Source: Atopsyche davidsoni
Taxonomy: Eukaryota; Arthropoda; Insecta; Trichoptera; Hydrobiosidae
Length of the DNA stretch: 64,000 nt
Direction of reading: 5' to 3'
Assembly: GCA_022113835.1 (NCBI GenBank)
Contig: JAILWY010000025.1
Span: 1,798,001 to 1,862,000 of the forward strand
Shown: positions 1 through 13,300 of the stretch, in pieces
How the letters are laid out: every line of letters starts with the position of its first letter
How positions within the stretch are numbered: position 1 is the first letter of the stretch
Notes under the pieces: model-generated
What the model was told of the DNA's origin: nothing
Seen by the model: only the letters and a program-made list of their open reading frames with translations
The model's database searches: none
Translations under genes and position numbers: made by a program

Positions 1-967
1 GTTTTGGATTCCAGCCTCGAGAAAAAAAAGTTTGATAGTTGAAATAAATTCAGATTTCGCAGAGCTTGCCTAAAAATGCTTTGGAGTGTAAATTGATTAT
101 CATTTTATACATTCGATGCGTCTTATCAGATCTGGCTGCGTAAAGCTCATTCGAACACTTCATAACTACGCTTGTCTCCACGAGGCAGTCTCTGTATGTC
201 AGTGTATTCAATAACCTAAAACAGACCAGTTTATTTATTCATTGCTTTCAGCTCTCGTTATATAATAATTAATTGTGGCAGTTTGGTTTCAACTTGTGTT
301 TAAATATAATGCTGTCCTTCTGGTGATAAACTTTATAGTAAATTCGCAACGACGACATCGGCTGATGTGCTACTTGCGTTTTGGAGTTTGTGTTATACTG
401 GAAATATATTTATTATGTAGTTCATCAATATAACATATATAATCACGAAGGGTATATTAGTAAAAGAATAAACACTACTTAGTTTGTGACGTGGGGCTTT
501 CGCGACATTCGCCATCGGTGATTTCCTGTTGTCGAGTTGTATGTGAGCATTTAACCTGAGTTCCCTAACATGTCGCATGGCTCCCGTCTCCATATTGTGT
601 ATTTGTCGTTTGGCTATTTTTGACAATGTCTCCGTTGAACATGCATTGTGTTCAGTATGATTCGGTGGTGATTAATTGTTTTTTTATTTTACTGGTACCC
701 TTCGACATACCTCGGCTACATAGTCAAACAAGCTAATATCAGACTTTGCCTTTGTTGTTATTTTTTTTCCTGAAATTATTGCATGATGTAAGAAAATACG
801 TGTGATAATCATCATATTGAAAAATAAGATTAAATATATTTTGATTTTTAATCTTACATCTCAACTCTTCCAAAACATCCTCAATTTTTTTATTAAAACG
901 TCGGCAAGTTAATATACACTGTGTTTGACTGTGAAACTCAAGTAATAAATCATTGTAAAAAAAACAG

Positions 968-1983
968 GCTGATCGACTTAAGATTGCAGTAGACGCGCTT
1001 TTTGGTAATTGGGAAATACAAAATGGTGGGCTAAACGATCATGTCGGTCTGCAATCTTTAGCCGATGGACAGTCCAGCGAGGAGGCAGCCGAGGAGACAT
1101 GTGTATATAGTCATGCTTGCTTGCAGCTCACGCCCTCGCGCCCGCTACGCTCCGAAGTGGAGAAGGAACGGCGCCTGTCACAGCGGCCGCACTCGATACA
1201 GAGCGGCTCCAACTCCAACCGGAACTCTGCAGGTACGCACCGCTTGCAGCTTCCTAACTCGCCACCATCATCCATTAACATTCACTATTACATACAAACA
1301 CGCTTATACTTGCAGAAGGCGAAATTCAGAACTTACGTCCCTCGTTTTAAACTGTCAATTAAGGGTATTTTTATGAGACCCCCGTGGGTCTGCAAAAACT
1401 TATTAACTTAACAATTTTCAAAAGCGAAAACACATTTTGAACAAACAAATTATTTGCAATATACAAACAATTTTACTAAAAATGAAAATTACTTGCATCT
1501 CAGTTAATTTCATTACTTGAAGCAACAATTGATAAAAAAATCACAAATCGACGCGGCTTAACATCCAAGAAAATAATTTCATTCAAAAACACCAAAACCT
1601 CAAAAAAAGTAATGAATATTAATTCATGCTTGTTATTAGGAACGACGGATTCAAATATGAGCATTGAAGACGATCCACCGCCTCTTCCTCAGAAGACGGT
1701 TCGCCCAGAGCAGCATTCCTTCACCGTAACAGCCACTCAGGAAGAGTCTCCGGTGCAGGAGAGCTACTACCAAGCCGTCAACTTCTCTGTGGTGTCCCCA
1801 TCGAGGAGTGCGGTCACCAGTCCTGTCATGAGGAGGACGAACTACGACACAGTCATAGCCCCGAGAGGCTCCTTCTTATACAGCTCTCTCCACAACACGT
1901 CGGTGAGCCCGAAGGTGCCCATCAGGAAGGAGCGAGCGCCGACACCCCCTCCCAAAAAACGCGTACAAACACTACAAAATTAG
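968..1983 (+). CDS. 3' terminal exons of a gene with a proline-rich tail (possible DOCK-family protein)
   Basis: Two exons are supported. The first ends at 1232 before a GTACGC donor; the last runs from 1640, after a TTATTAG acceptor, to the TAG at 1981-1983. Joining them keeps the frame (a split glycine codon). The first exon may start at 1127, after TTGCAG, or at 1061 or about 968, because its frame stays open back to 959. The last exon encodes about 114 residues, rich in Pro, Ser and Thr, with PPPLPQK near its start and PTPPPKKR near its end, both typical SH3-binding motifs; the preceding exon is basic (RPLRSEVEKERRLSQRP). A proline-rich, SH3-binding tail after a conserved basic stretch recalls the C-terminus of DOCK1/myoblast city type Rac exchange factors, but that is my inference from memory of the family. 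Upstream exons would lie left of the window. No catalytic domain is visible, so the identity stays open. Confidence 0.5.
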
Positions 1984-4900
1984 TTAATACTTTACTAAGG
2001 TTATTATAATTGAGATATAAAATTATCAAAAGGTTCTTATTACCTAACACGGTCAATAACATAAAAATTAAAACTCGTTCAGTGATTTTCGTACAATATG
2101 ACGTGTTATTTTACACGGTTGATGAATTTCACAGCTGATGAATCCATAACATGCCTCGCAGCCTGTTTTAATGGTTGTAAGTTAGCGCTGCACATTTAAG
2201 CAGGTTTGTACTAAGTATTTATATAAATATATATATTTATATATATATATATTCATCAAACTATCTGAATTTTACTTAAAAAGTCTAACTTTGAAACGTA
2301 CAATTGCCGAGAATGTGAAAAAATACACCGATAGTGGAAATCAAATGATTTAGTGAATCAAGATAATTTTTCTAAAATATATATGTATTTTGAAGACTTC
2401 GGGTCTCAGTCGTCCTTTTTTAGATGAAATTTTGAATATTGAAGAGCATTTTAATTCATTTTACAATAATCTTGCAGAAAATCTTTTCATTCCTGCTTTA
2501 TATTGTTTGTTTGACGTTTCAAATCCTTTACTATATTTTTTATACAAAAGAGCATACGGGAGTTACCATTAAAAAGTATTTGTAATAAAGGAGTATTAAC
2601 AATACAAAGCATGCGTAACCTCAATAACTCGTGTAAGTTAGGTTAGAATTTTTATATTACGCGACCACTTGCATGCATGTTTATACACTTCACAAATTAA
2701 GTAGGCAACGGTGGCAATAAAAATATATTTAATTACTTGGACATTTTTTTGCTCTCTTACAAGTTTCTTAAGCAATATAAACTATTTTTTTTATATACTT
2801 AATTATTTTTTATTCTTAATTATGTACAATATCTTGTAATATTTATGTGTATTTTTAATATTAATTATGCTTTCAATCAGATCACGCTGAATCATTATAA
2901 ATTAGTCGAGATTAACAGTGTATATTCTTATTCATTTAATTTTAAACAATGACGAGTTGCTCAAATGCAAATTAAACAAAATCATTCCGTTAACAGGAGA
3001 GAATTATAGGATAATCTACGTTTTTTTTTTTTTTTTTAGTTTTATTGGGTTTTTAGATAAATCATATTATTGATTATATATAGATAGAAAACAATATTTG
3101 TATCATAAATCATATTTTCAGAGAGCATTAACTATTTACTAAAATAAAATATATATTTACATTTAGCAGTTAAAAATTAGAAGTGGTGTGCAAGTTATTT
3201 ACGTAAAATAAAATAAAATGTATATCTTTATGTACGTGCACGATAATTTGTAGTGTGTGGCGTAAAAGGCATTATTTTACTTATATCAGTCTGCGGGTCA
3301 GAATCCCGAGTTATTTGTCACCAGTAAGATTAATAAAACCGACTATTCTTCATACGTAACAATTTTTTTTAACTCGTGCACAGCATTGGTCTTGTTTGAT
3401 TAAATTTAGTGCCATATATATATTTTGAAACGCGTCACACTTTTAGGTTTGTAATGCAATTTGTATGCAAACAGGTTTTTTTTTTTTTTTTTAAATGTGC
3501 AAAAAGTTAAGTTTAAATGTTTTGTTTATTTATTTTTTATATTTACCCGGACATTTAATACAAATTTACTTCCAAAGATGTTTTTTTTTAAGCGATTTTT
3601 AGGTGTGAAATTAGTCATCTTTTAGTATTATCTTATAATTTAGAAAACAATGTATGAGAAGCTAGTTTTAATTTACCATTAGTCTACGTAAGGCCATGTT
3701 ATAGTTGGAACGAAGAACGCGGCTCCATCAGAGCGGCACTGATTTCTATAAACCGGAAATCAGCGGCTTATATCCACTGAATAATATTTTTATTTTATAA
3801 ATTTGTAAGAATTAGCGGAAGTTAGTCAGTAATGTCCAAAGGATTCTTCTAGCTCACGTAATGACACACTAACTTTTGTGATATTTTGCCTCAAATGCAA
3901 TTATTGCTTTTAAAATCAATCATAATTGTAAATTTCAAAGTGTCCTATAATTATTTGTGCCTTAAAAAAAAACATTTATTTTTATTGTAAAGGTATGTTG
4001 TTTAAATGTGTATATTTATATGTAGACGGTTTCGTGATACATATTTTATTCCGAGAATTCATGAATATGTGTGAAAAGAGTATTTGTCTTCTATACGCTA
4101 GTGCTGGAAATGAGAAAATGCTCAATTTATGCGAGATTTTAATTCAGATCCCGGCGTTTGTATGTTTTATTAATATTAAAATTGAGTATGTTTAATTGAT
4201 TGATAATAATTTTTGGAGCTGAAAAATTTGTTGTTTTTATTTTTGACGAAACCGTCTATGTATCACTATCTCGAGTCAAAAGCTACCGAGTCAACATTGA
4301 AATATGAATCGACAGTTAATCAACACATTTTTTTTATTCGCAATGCTGTTACAGTCTTCGGGAATAAATTAATCACTTCAAAGTACTTTTACTGAGACGG
4401 CGGGAGCTCTTTAATCCCGCAGAGGGATCATCGTACAAATTAGACTGATCGATACATGCTTCTTAGATCGGTGCTCAATATATTATATATTAATGTGTTA
4501 TAAAAAAAATTTATGTCAAGATTATATTTTCAATGTTTGACGTGGTTTGCTTTTGTTCCAACGTTTTATTAAACGGGCATTGTAGTTTGTAAAATATTTT
4601 TAGTAATTTTACGCCAAAGATATTGACGTTAGAATTGATATGAAATTATCTATGAATGTTTTCCTTTATTATTGTGAATTATAATCAGGTTGCCATTTCA
4701 GTCTCAACATTCAAAGTCGCTACTTCTGAACTGCCATTGTTGATATGGCAGTCTGCAATACGCACTAAGTATTATACTAATGTTTTTTTTTATATATATT
4801 TGTTTGCATTGTTAGTTTAAATATATATTTCATTTTAAATTTTAGTCAGTGAAACTAATTGTCACGGAATACTTGTGCCATCTGTCTTATTATGCGTGTT

Positions 4901-6917
4901 ATGAAGTTTACCGAGATTTCGATGAGCGTATATTTCGATATTACCTTTTTTTTTATATGATATATTTTCCTTGTTACCATTTTGAAGCCTGAGCTGAGGG
5001 CTTATGACGGAGATGCACAGATTTCGATTTTTGACGGTCTACCGTCGAAAATTGAAATACCGAAAGTTGAATATTTGTTATGGTGACGAGTTTTTGAAAT
5101 CTTTTGTTGGCTCTTTATAAATTATAGTGAATCTTTTTAACCTTTGGTTTTATCAAGTCTGTGCATCTCCGCTTTAGGATAGAGAATTGTAAGTAATAGT
5201 AAAGCAATGATATTTCGTTGTACCCAATTTTTAAAAATAATTATTTTTATCCATTGTTAAATGTTTCTCAAATGTTGTTTCAAAGTCCGGTACAATATTT
5301 ATAATAAAAATATTTTTTCTCTTTTCTCCCTCGTAGTAGCATGATGTGGAAAAAATTATGCAAGTGTTTTAATTCTTGCGTCTTAATTAATTCAATTGGG
5401 AAAAATCAGTAGATCATTAATTTTTTTATAACACTAAAATGTGAATTCTCAACTATATTGAGGAATAAATGTGAAATTGGGTATTTCCGAATAAAATAAA
5501 TGTTTTTTTATTTAGTATATTTTTATGAATACGTAGTTCATTATTCTTTTTACTAAGGCCAGTAAGTATTCTGTACAAGCATTATTATTTTATATTTTTA
5601 TTGTAAGTTCGAAAAGAGTGTTACAACTATTGGCCATAAATATTGTGTGTCTGAGGATTTTTACTTTTGTACGCGTAATAAAAGTTACTGTTACCATAAT
5701 TCTAGGAGAACTCTCTTTTTAATTACCCCGGCTCGGGCCGATGGGTTTATATTAAGTTCAATGTTTTATCTACTACGACAATGAGCAAAATAACATTAAG
5801 AATCATTATGATTTGAATTGAGGTACTTATGTATAGTAAATGTTCAAGCAACTGAATAAAATAATAATTGCATCATTTTTATTTTTTTCCCCCCTTTGTG
5901 CATACATTTTATAGTCAATACAAGATCTTGTGGTCTGATGGTTTTTTGTCTTCCAACTTTTCCGTCCCAGTGCTGAATCTGTAGCCTGTTTGCCCTCGGC
6001 TGTGGGGAGCACAGGCACCGATTTCGGAAACTGTGTTTCGAAGACTGTCCTGGTCCTGGAAGTCACGCTTCTCTCCGGATTGCTTATTTGGGCAAAGCAT
6101 CCTTCTGTATTTTTCTTGGGGGATATCCACTTGTATTTTTATCATTTTCTTTATTATCAAATATTACAAAATCGTAGATAATAATTTAAAAAAATTGTTC
6201 AATTAATACAACTATAAATAAAACAATATTTCAATGAAAGGAAATTGTATTTCAAATCTTAAATATTATTCAAAATGAATACAAAGAAATATCAAATGAA
6301 AATAACAGCGGGAAGTATTTATAATACTTGGAAAAATCAACAGGTCTGCAAACAACCGCTTATAAGTAAAAATTAAGTTTTTTTTATTTATGTTAAAAAG
6401 ATGAATTATTTACAATAAGTCTCACTTATATAATATCATAATAATTGCGTTACGTCAACCCATACATGCCGGAGGAGTTGTCAACCTTCCCCGTGCTAAA
6501 CCAGAAAAAAAGAAAAAACATTAGCTTACGCACACTGTGTATAATAAAAAAAAAACAATTAAAAAAAAGTCTAAAGCAAGTTGTCTGATTGCTGCTGTGC
6601 CACATCTCCCGGAGACGAACATGAATGATGGACGTGTTACCGAATGCCCTAAGAATCAGAAAACTTTATAATTTTTTCTCACATGAAGTGAGAAAATTTC
6701 CACAACAGAAAACGCAAGTCGCAATAAAATAATATTTCAAAAATTAATGAATAGAGGGAATTTTTTTGTTGACCAAATAAATAAAACGTGATCGCGGATT
6801 AAGCAGTGGGTGTTTTAATAGCTTCATATGAAATATTTTATTACAATTCGACATGTTTGATAATGTCGGTTATAAACTGAAGGTATTTTCATGTTGCTAT
6901 TTGTAAATCTAAATTTA

Positions 6918-6920
<3 letters not shown>

Positions 6921-6955
<35 letters not shown>
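6921..6955. repeat. (TA)n microsatellite
   Basis: An uninterrupted TA dinucleotide run of about 17 units in intergenic DNA, followed by a short degenerate TA/CA stretch to about 6975. Confidence 0.95.
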
Positions 6956-6962
<7 letters not shown>

Positions 6963-7499
6963 CATATATACACACATTTATACTGGAATGAGGAAATACC
7001 TTCACTATCACATTATTACTATTAAAAAATTTAGGTAATTTCAGACTAATTAACGTAATTTCATTTTCAAGAAAACTAATACAACAACCATTTTTCAGTC
7101 TCTTTAAAGCCAAGTTCTGGAAGACTTATTAAATTGAACAATGATTACATAGCAGTAATTTTTTTTAATCAATTTGTTTGAGATAAATTTCAGCTTGTTT
7201 ATCTTATAAATATTAATTTGTTTTATCATTTAGTTAAAATCGGTCTTTCAAAACTTGAGTGAATATTTATTACATGTAGTGGCAGATAACAAATAAATAT
7301 AAGAAAATGTGAATATTAAAATTACCCAGTCGATCAGAGAAGGTTAACAACATATTTTTTGAGTTAAAAAAATTTACAATATTCCACTCGATACTTATAA
7401 TTAATAATCAAATAAAAATCGGTAGAAAACAGGAGTTTATAAATCGATAGATATGGCAACACTGCACACGTTATATTTATTATTTATCCGTATAATTAA

Positions 7500-7640
7500 A
7501 AAAAAAAAAACATTTATCCCGGTGCAATTACAGCTATAAGATATAAAAAAAACTAAAAGTTGTTTGACAGATAAAACTTCTGACCTATCAGACAACAGAC
7601 TACTACCGTAATTGCAACAGCTTTTTTTTGTTGGTCTTAT
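7500..7640. repeat. Diverged interspersed repeat sharing TTCTGACCTATCAGAC
   Basis: This stretch and 15350-15440 share the phrase CTGACCTATCAGACA and a following GTAATTGCA / GTGATTGCA; weaker relatives lie near 7950-7980 and 47640-47720 (TTTCAAGGTCAAATTT followed by ACCAATCAAACTA). An A or T run flanks each copy, as in a SINE or an old MITE. No ends or target-site duplications could be fixed. Confidence 0.4.
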
Positions 7641-8947
7641 ATTTTAGGTATATAAACATACAATAGTTTGCAAAATATCATTTAGTTGAAAAATGGGCAC
7701 ACTGCATTACTTTATCCGAGTAGATTAGATTAAAAAGCAACATGACATTATCTATTAGCACAAAGTTGTAATAAGACATGATATTTACTGTTCAAATAGA
7801 AAAAAATTATATTCTGGTAATTATGTATGCTTTAATTCTAAAATAAGTTCATAACAATATAATTCATTATTGAACGAAAGCATATTTAATATAACTAAAA
7901 ATCAATTGTGACAATGTTATCCCAAATTTCGCCATTATAAGTTTGCAAACATCTGACCTATCAAATCACGAAAACGGACCATCTCGAGAACTAATCTACT
8001 GATGACATTTATTCGTACCGTGGATTGAAAGCAAAATATGTGAATTTATATAAACAATAATAATAATAGTACATTTGTAATATACGGAAAGGGGCTATCA
8101 GAAAAATAGATAACATTTGATGATAAAGTTATCGTCACGGTCTCAGCAGAAACTATATGAAATGCACGCATTTAGTTAATTTTTAAAGTTTTTACTAATT
8201 TAATCTCGATTACTATAAAAGTAAAAAATTACAAAGGATTTATCGATGGCTTATCAGCAAAATAGTGCTTTATGCAACATGCGACATATTTCATTGTATT
8301 TGTTATATAGGCTTTTAAAAATTGGGCTTGATTATTGATATATAGGGATAAATTTTCAGGCTATATTATAATTTACTTCGTATTTTTAAATTTAGTGATA
8401 AGTACACATTTTGTATATTTTAATCATTGCCTATTATCTTATCTCAAGATTGCATCTTTGCCAATGTTTTATAACCTTATTAGTAAGTATACAAGTATTG
8501 ATATATTATATGTCTTTGCCATTGTATTGCACAAATGATATTGAAAAAAAAAAACCATTCTATTAAATAAACCTCTAAAGAAATTTCAACAAACACAATC
8601 CTAATAAGTATGTAAATAAAAAGCTTCAAATAAAGGACATATCTGATGAAAAGTGAAAGCACTGTAATGCTTAGTAAAAAAAATATTTCAATTCAAATGT
8701 AGATAGCCCCTTTTAAATGTTTAATAAATAAATAAACACATTGAGCTTTTGCTTGTAATTTTTTTCACAATTACGTAGAAATTTAAAAAATTCATACAAC
8801 ACTAAATGATTTGTTTTTATCGACTTGCAAAGCAGCTACATAATACGTAAGTACTCAAATCTTACACATAGTTATGAAATACTTTTCACGAGGAATACAC
8901 ATTCGAGGAGTTAACACTTAGCATAGAGTTAAAAACGATCGATGAGC

Positions 8948-9709
8948 CTATGTAGACAGAGTCGGTCCAAGATAAGGAGCTTGGTCACAATAAAACCACT
9001 TGGGTGCCGGTATTTCTTGCAGCTGCACAATATTATCACTTATTTCTTCATTAACCCGGTAATATCGACATTCACGAGGCTCAAGATCTTGAATATAAGT
9101 GAGATAAGGAGGGGCCAATATGTCTAAAAACGCTGCCGGAACTTCTTGCGCTTCAACTTCATGATAATTTGACAAATCAGGAGTAAGCACACAGCTTTTA
9201 GATTCGGCATCACATACTTTCTGCTCTGTGATCTCTGCAAAGAGCCGACGATCGCATTTCGAACCATTAGTGGATAATTCAATCTCTTGTCCTTGATTTT
9301 TCAGCTGCTGCGATATACTCCTTTGCTCATCAGTCAATTGAATCTCACTGAAGCTTCTAATTTTTAGAGAACCAGATATAACTTTGAGCAAGCCGTGCAT
9401 TTGGGGATGATCATGTAAAGGCATCTTGAAGCCCGGTTTCAAAATGAATATACTCATGGTTAAATTTTGGTTTTCAAAAATCTCTATATAGCTGCAGGGT
9501 GCCTTCTCTGCAGTCACCCATAAGTACTCCGAATTGAAAGCCGGGTCCAGAGAAACGTGATCTGCCCTTATTGTGTCGAGGGTTTCTTTTAAATTTTTGA
9601 AATTTGAGGAGAAATTTGTATCCAGTTTTGGTGTGAAAGTTTTCACCGCTTGACGGAATAAATTAATAATCGGAGGGACCCTCATGTCTGCGGAACCACT
9701 TGAATCCAT
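8948..9709 (-). CDS. ADO: 2-aminoethanethiol (cysteamine) dioxygenase, ADO-type N-terminal cysteine dioxygenase
   Basis: An intronless frame of 253 residues. Members of this family are cytosolic non-haem iron enzymes that add O2 to the thiol of cysteamine and, in animals, to N-terminal cysteines of proteins, marking them for the Arg/N-degron pathway and so sensing oxygen. The cupin signature is clear: PLHDHPQMHG places His99 and His101 as the first two iron ligands and LTPDLSNYHEV places His183 as the third, with the usual DILAPPY strand near residues 196-202. Length fits the animal family (about 250-270). The ATG at 9709 gives a sensible N-terminus (NLFRQAVKTF near residues 16-25). It sits head to head with the C2orf42 homologue, about 600 bp apart. 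The identification is secure; the protein substrate is known only for relatives. Confidence 0.93.
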   Translation of the reverse strand: MDSSGSADMRVPPIINLFRQAVKTFTPKLDTNFSSNFKNLKETLDTIRADHVSLDPAFNSEYLWVTAEKAPCSYIEIFENQNLTMSIFILKPGFKMPLHDHPQMHGLLKVISGSLKIRSFSEIQLTDEQRSISQQLKNQGQEIELSTNGSKCDRRLFAEITEQKVCDAESKSCVLTPDLSNYHEVEAQEVPAAFLDILAPPYLTYIQDLEPRECRYYRVNEEISDNIVQLQEIPAPKWFYCDQAPYLGPTLST

Positions 9710-10303
9710 TTAAATCCCCAACAATTTTTGTGTCGCAAACATAAACACGATAATTATGTCATTCGTGGATCTCCACCACTTCACTTCAGCGTACGGAAGC
9801 CAATTGTCAACGCATTTCAAAGGCCGTTTCGTACAAGATCTGATTTCGGTTTATTTAAAGTAGACTTACTGTTTATGCCATGATGCCACCTAAAATTTTG
9901 TTACCAGAATAATTTAATACTGTGAAAAAGAAACAGTAGGACTGTCACCAAACAAATTCGCCATAAACAATAAAGGCTAGTGATGTGCACTATCGAGTGC
10001 ACATGATCGATAAATAATCGTCTTTGAATAATATAATATTTATTCAATCAATAACTTATTTTAGATCTATCATATGCCATAGGTGTTTTAAAATTTTACT
10101 TAAGTAATATATTTTAAAAATAATTAATTATTTTATATTTAAAATACATTTTTTTCATTTTCTGGTAACATCGGATTGTAAATGTCATTACAAAGATTGG
10201 TAATGCACACAACAACCGCTTTTGTCTCGTAACATAGGAAACTGATATAATATTTAATACCGACAACTTTTCCAGTTAAAAGTGTAAATGAAACACTGAT
10301 TCT
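9710..10303. promoter_or_regulatory. Shared intergenic region between divergent ADO and C2orf42 genes
   Basis: These 594 bp separate two head-to-head start codons and should hold both promoters and 5' UTRs. A perfect inverted repeat, ATGTGCACT / AGTGCACAT with a 4-nt ATCG centre (9983-10004), is followed at once by ATCGATAAAT. TATCGATA-type sequences are the DRE/DREF core promoter motif of insect housekeeping genes; the match here is partial, so the assignment is inference. No TATA box stands at a convincing position for either gene. Confidence 0.6.
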
Positions 10304-13300
10304 ATGTCCTTGCCGGACCTTCTTCGCGTTCACTTGCGAGGCATCAAAAGATGCCCAAAATGCCGCAGCTTCAATGGGAACCGCGCGGGGGCTTGCAAAA
10401 AATGCGATTTTGTGTTTATAAATGGCTTCAAGAAGCGAAAAAATACAGTCGACGCTTCCAAAATAGAGACTGGTCTCCCTTCGTCGGTGTACTCTGTGAA
10501 AAACAGACATATTGGACCGGACTACCGCGGCTTTGTGGAGTTGAGGGAACATTCAAATGGTAGTACGTCCACAAGGATCATGTCGGGCACCTGTCACGTT
10601 AAGTGGTGTCAGGGTTTCTCTGAGACAAATCTCCCCAAATGCCAGCATATACGAGCAGCTCTTGATACGTCCGTCGAAGCAGGTTGATATTTTGTGTTGT
10701 TTTTTTTAATTTTTGATCCGTGCTTTTCTCATTGTTGTATTCGCAAACCTCAAAATTTGTTTAATTATTACCTGACCATTCTTCAATCTTGAGAATGTTG
10801 TCTATTTAGATATTGGATAAAAATACTATAAACGTAACAATAATTCATTCCATGTTAATTTTATTTATAGTGTCCCTTCCTCTAAAGAACTCAGTTCTTA
10901 ATATGCTGAACATAAATCAGGAGATGAAACACCAAATATTAAAGATGAATACTAACGGAGCCTTGCCGATAGTTCAGAGAGTCTCCAAGCATGTCATGGC
11001 GGTCAGAACCAAGATTACCAAAAAGCACCGATTGGGATACCTCCATACTTCTTTTGCTACCTTAAAAACTAAAGAATACAAGTAAGTAATAAATGATTAT
11101 ATCAATAGATTAGCAAGAAAATGGACTTTTATAGAAATCAAATTATTAGCCTTCCATAGTTTTCAATTATTTTTCAAAAGTATCCAATTGTTTTTTCAAC
11201 CATCCACACTATTACTAGATTATATGTTTTCTTTTTTTATTTGTTTCAGATATTACTGCAATTGTTACTGTTCAGTAGTCAGGTTAGCAAAAAGGAAGAA
11301 GTGCATGATGGAGAAGAAGACTTCCTTGCTGATAAATCCGGACACTAGAGAGATGGAGGAGGATGAGCAGGCTGCCGCTGAGAAGTGTATTCACTTTTAC
11401 ATGTGCGTCGCCGCCTTCGCCTCCGACATCAAGCTGACTGAAGAGTTCCAGTACTTCATAAACCTGGCACTTCCTAACTATAAGCCAAACATCTCACCAG
11501 GTAAACTGATATTGACAATTTCAAACTCGCTGCAATACACGCTGCAAAAAATTGCAACAACAACATTCAATAACTCATTATATTTTGTAAAGTCAATAAA
11601 ACCGCATAAAAAACGGCATAAAAACAAGAACACCTAATGAAAAATTTATAATGTCTAATGGATTTTTTTTGTTAAAACATGCGAACAATGATGGTTTATT
11701 GTATTTTTACAGATCCCAATTTTATAGAAAGAGATCAGACACTTTTATCTATTATCGATTCTGAAGACAATCTTGTCGAACTATCGGAAAATATTGCTCC
11801 CTCACAAGAACTCTCCGATGCAGTTCTTTCCCCATTTGTAACTCAAATGATCGAACTCCCAAACGGCAGCGGGCACATGATAGAGCTCCATGCCCAGCTC
11901 CATCCCGGAGACTCGCACGATCCTCAGAGTTTCACCGATACTTCAGCATATGAATTAAACAACATCGTTGTATACAAAGCCAACAGTGATGTTGTTAAAA
12001 CGTGTGATGTTATGCTAGCTAATACTTCGAACGGTTCAAACGATAACATGTCATCATTAGATCTGCAGAAGATGCTAGTCGACAGCGGCAGTTTGATAAA
12101 TTTGTCAAACGTTATTGTAAGCGATAACGGCGGAGAGTTGGATTGTAATTTATCAATATCATCAAAACCGTCTAAGTCAAAAGTAAAGAATGACGAACAT
12201 AATCTGTGGGAAGTCCAAGATATGAACAACGCTGAGATTATCAATCTGCAGGAAGGTGATAATATTTATACCATAACTGGTGATGATAATTCATTGAAGA
12301 TAATTTCATTAGAGCATTACGACCCAATGTTTGTTAAAAAGGACGAATCGAATTCGAACTCCGTTTGTAGCTCTGATGCAAATTTTCATTTCAGTGATAT
12401 TCTTTATGGAAATTATGTCCAGGAGGTTCCCGTCGTTAAACAAAATAAGAAAAAGCCTGTTCGCTTTATGGCACAGGACAGCAGTAGTGTAATACAATCT
12501 GATTCAGATGACGACCTGGTGACTTTCGACAAGAAAAAAAACAAAGAATCAAAAAGGAAAAGGTTTTCAGCGCCGGTTCTTCACATTTTGGACGAAGCTA
12601 GTGATGTTGCGCCGGCGCGAAAGATAATCGGAAAGCGAAAAAGAAAACTTGAAAATACGCAGCTGATTAATAATCCAATGTTATCGGAAAGCTACAGCAT
12701 CCAAAGTGTACAGTGTTCAAATAACAAACTGACTTTTGACAATGTTGCCAATTTAGGATTGAATAATAATATCGAATTTAATAGTTTAGATGCTTCGTTG
12801 CCAACCGAGGTTAACTCCAGCATTGTGTCAAACATTATAACCCTGAATAGAACTAAGAAAGATGTCAGTGATGCGAGTGCGAGACATTCTACCACGTATT
12901 TTAGTGTTAACAACAGTATTAGAAATTACGAGGAGGTGGACGAGATGCTACTGAGGAAGAAGAAGAAGAGTAAAGGGAAGGCAGACAAGGTGGAAATCCT
13001 GGAGCCTCAGCTGGAGTCGCAGGTGAACTTTGGTTTCCTGTCCTGGCTGTCCAGTGTAACCGAGAACATTAATCAGACGATGCATTACCAGTTTCATGGT
13101 AAACCGGACGCACTGGTGTTTCATATACCACATGTTAGTATATATTTTAGTACTATTTGGTTGTTGTTAATCTTCTTCTTCATCAGGCGCCTCTTCTCAG
13201 AGGAGTTTGGTGACCATCTCGTAGAACAGATCTCTATCCTGAGCTATTCTTATTAGTCTGGCTGTACTCCCGATTTCCTAATAAGTTACTACCTTGAATC

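Larger units (their letters stand above)
1984..8947. other. AT-rich intergenic stretch, no gene seen
   Basis: About 7 kb between the proline-rich gene and ADO. It holds the likely 3' UTR of the former (AATAAA-like signals near 2583 and 2715), long A and T runs (near 3021 and 3478), AT microsatellites and short open frames of at most about 80 codons that resemble nothing I know. A diverged repeat with the phrase TTCTGACCTATCAGAC lies near 7500-7640, with relatives near 7950 and 15390. Confidence 0.6.

Noticed and set aside
13134..13256. C2orf42 ending at the stop at 13254-13256
   Set aside because: The conserved C-terminal domain continues in exons 5 and 6. The donor at 13134 restores the family sequence, and the extra codons fall in an R1 repeat.
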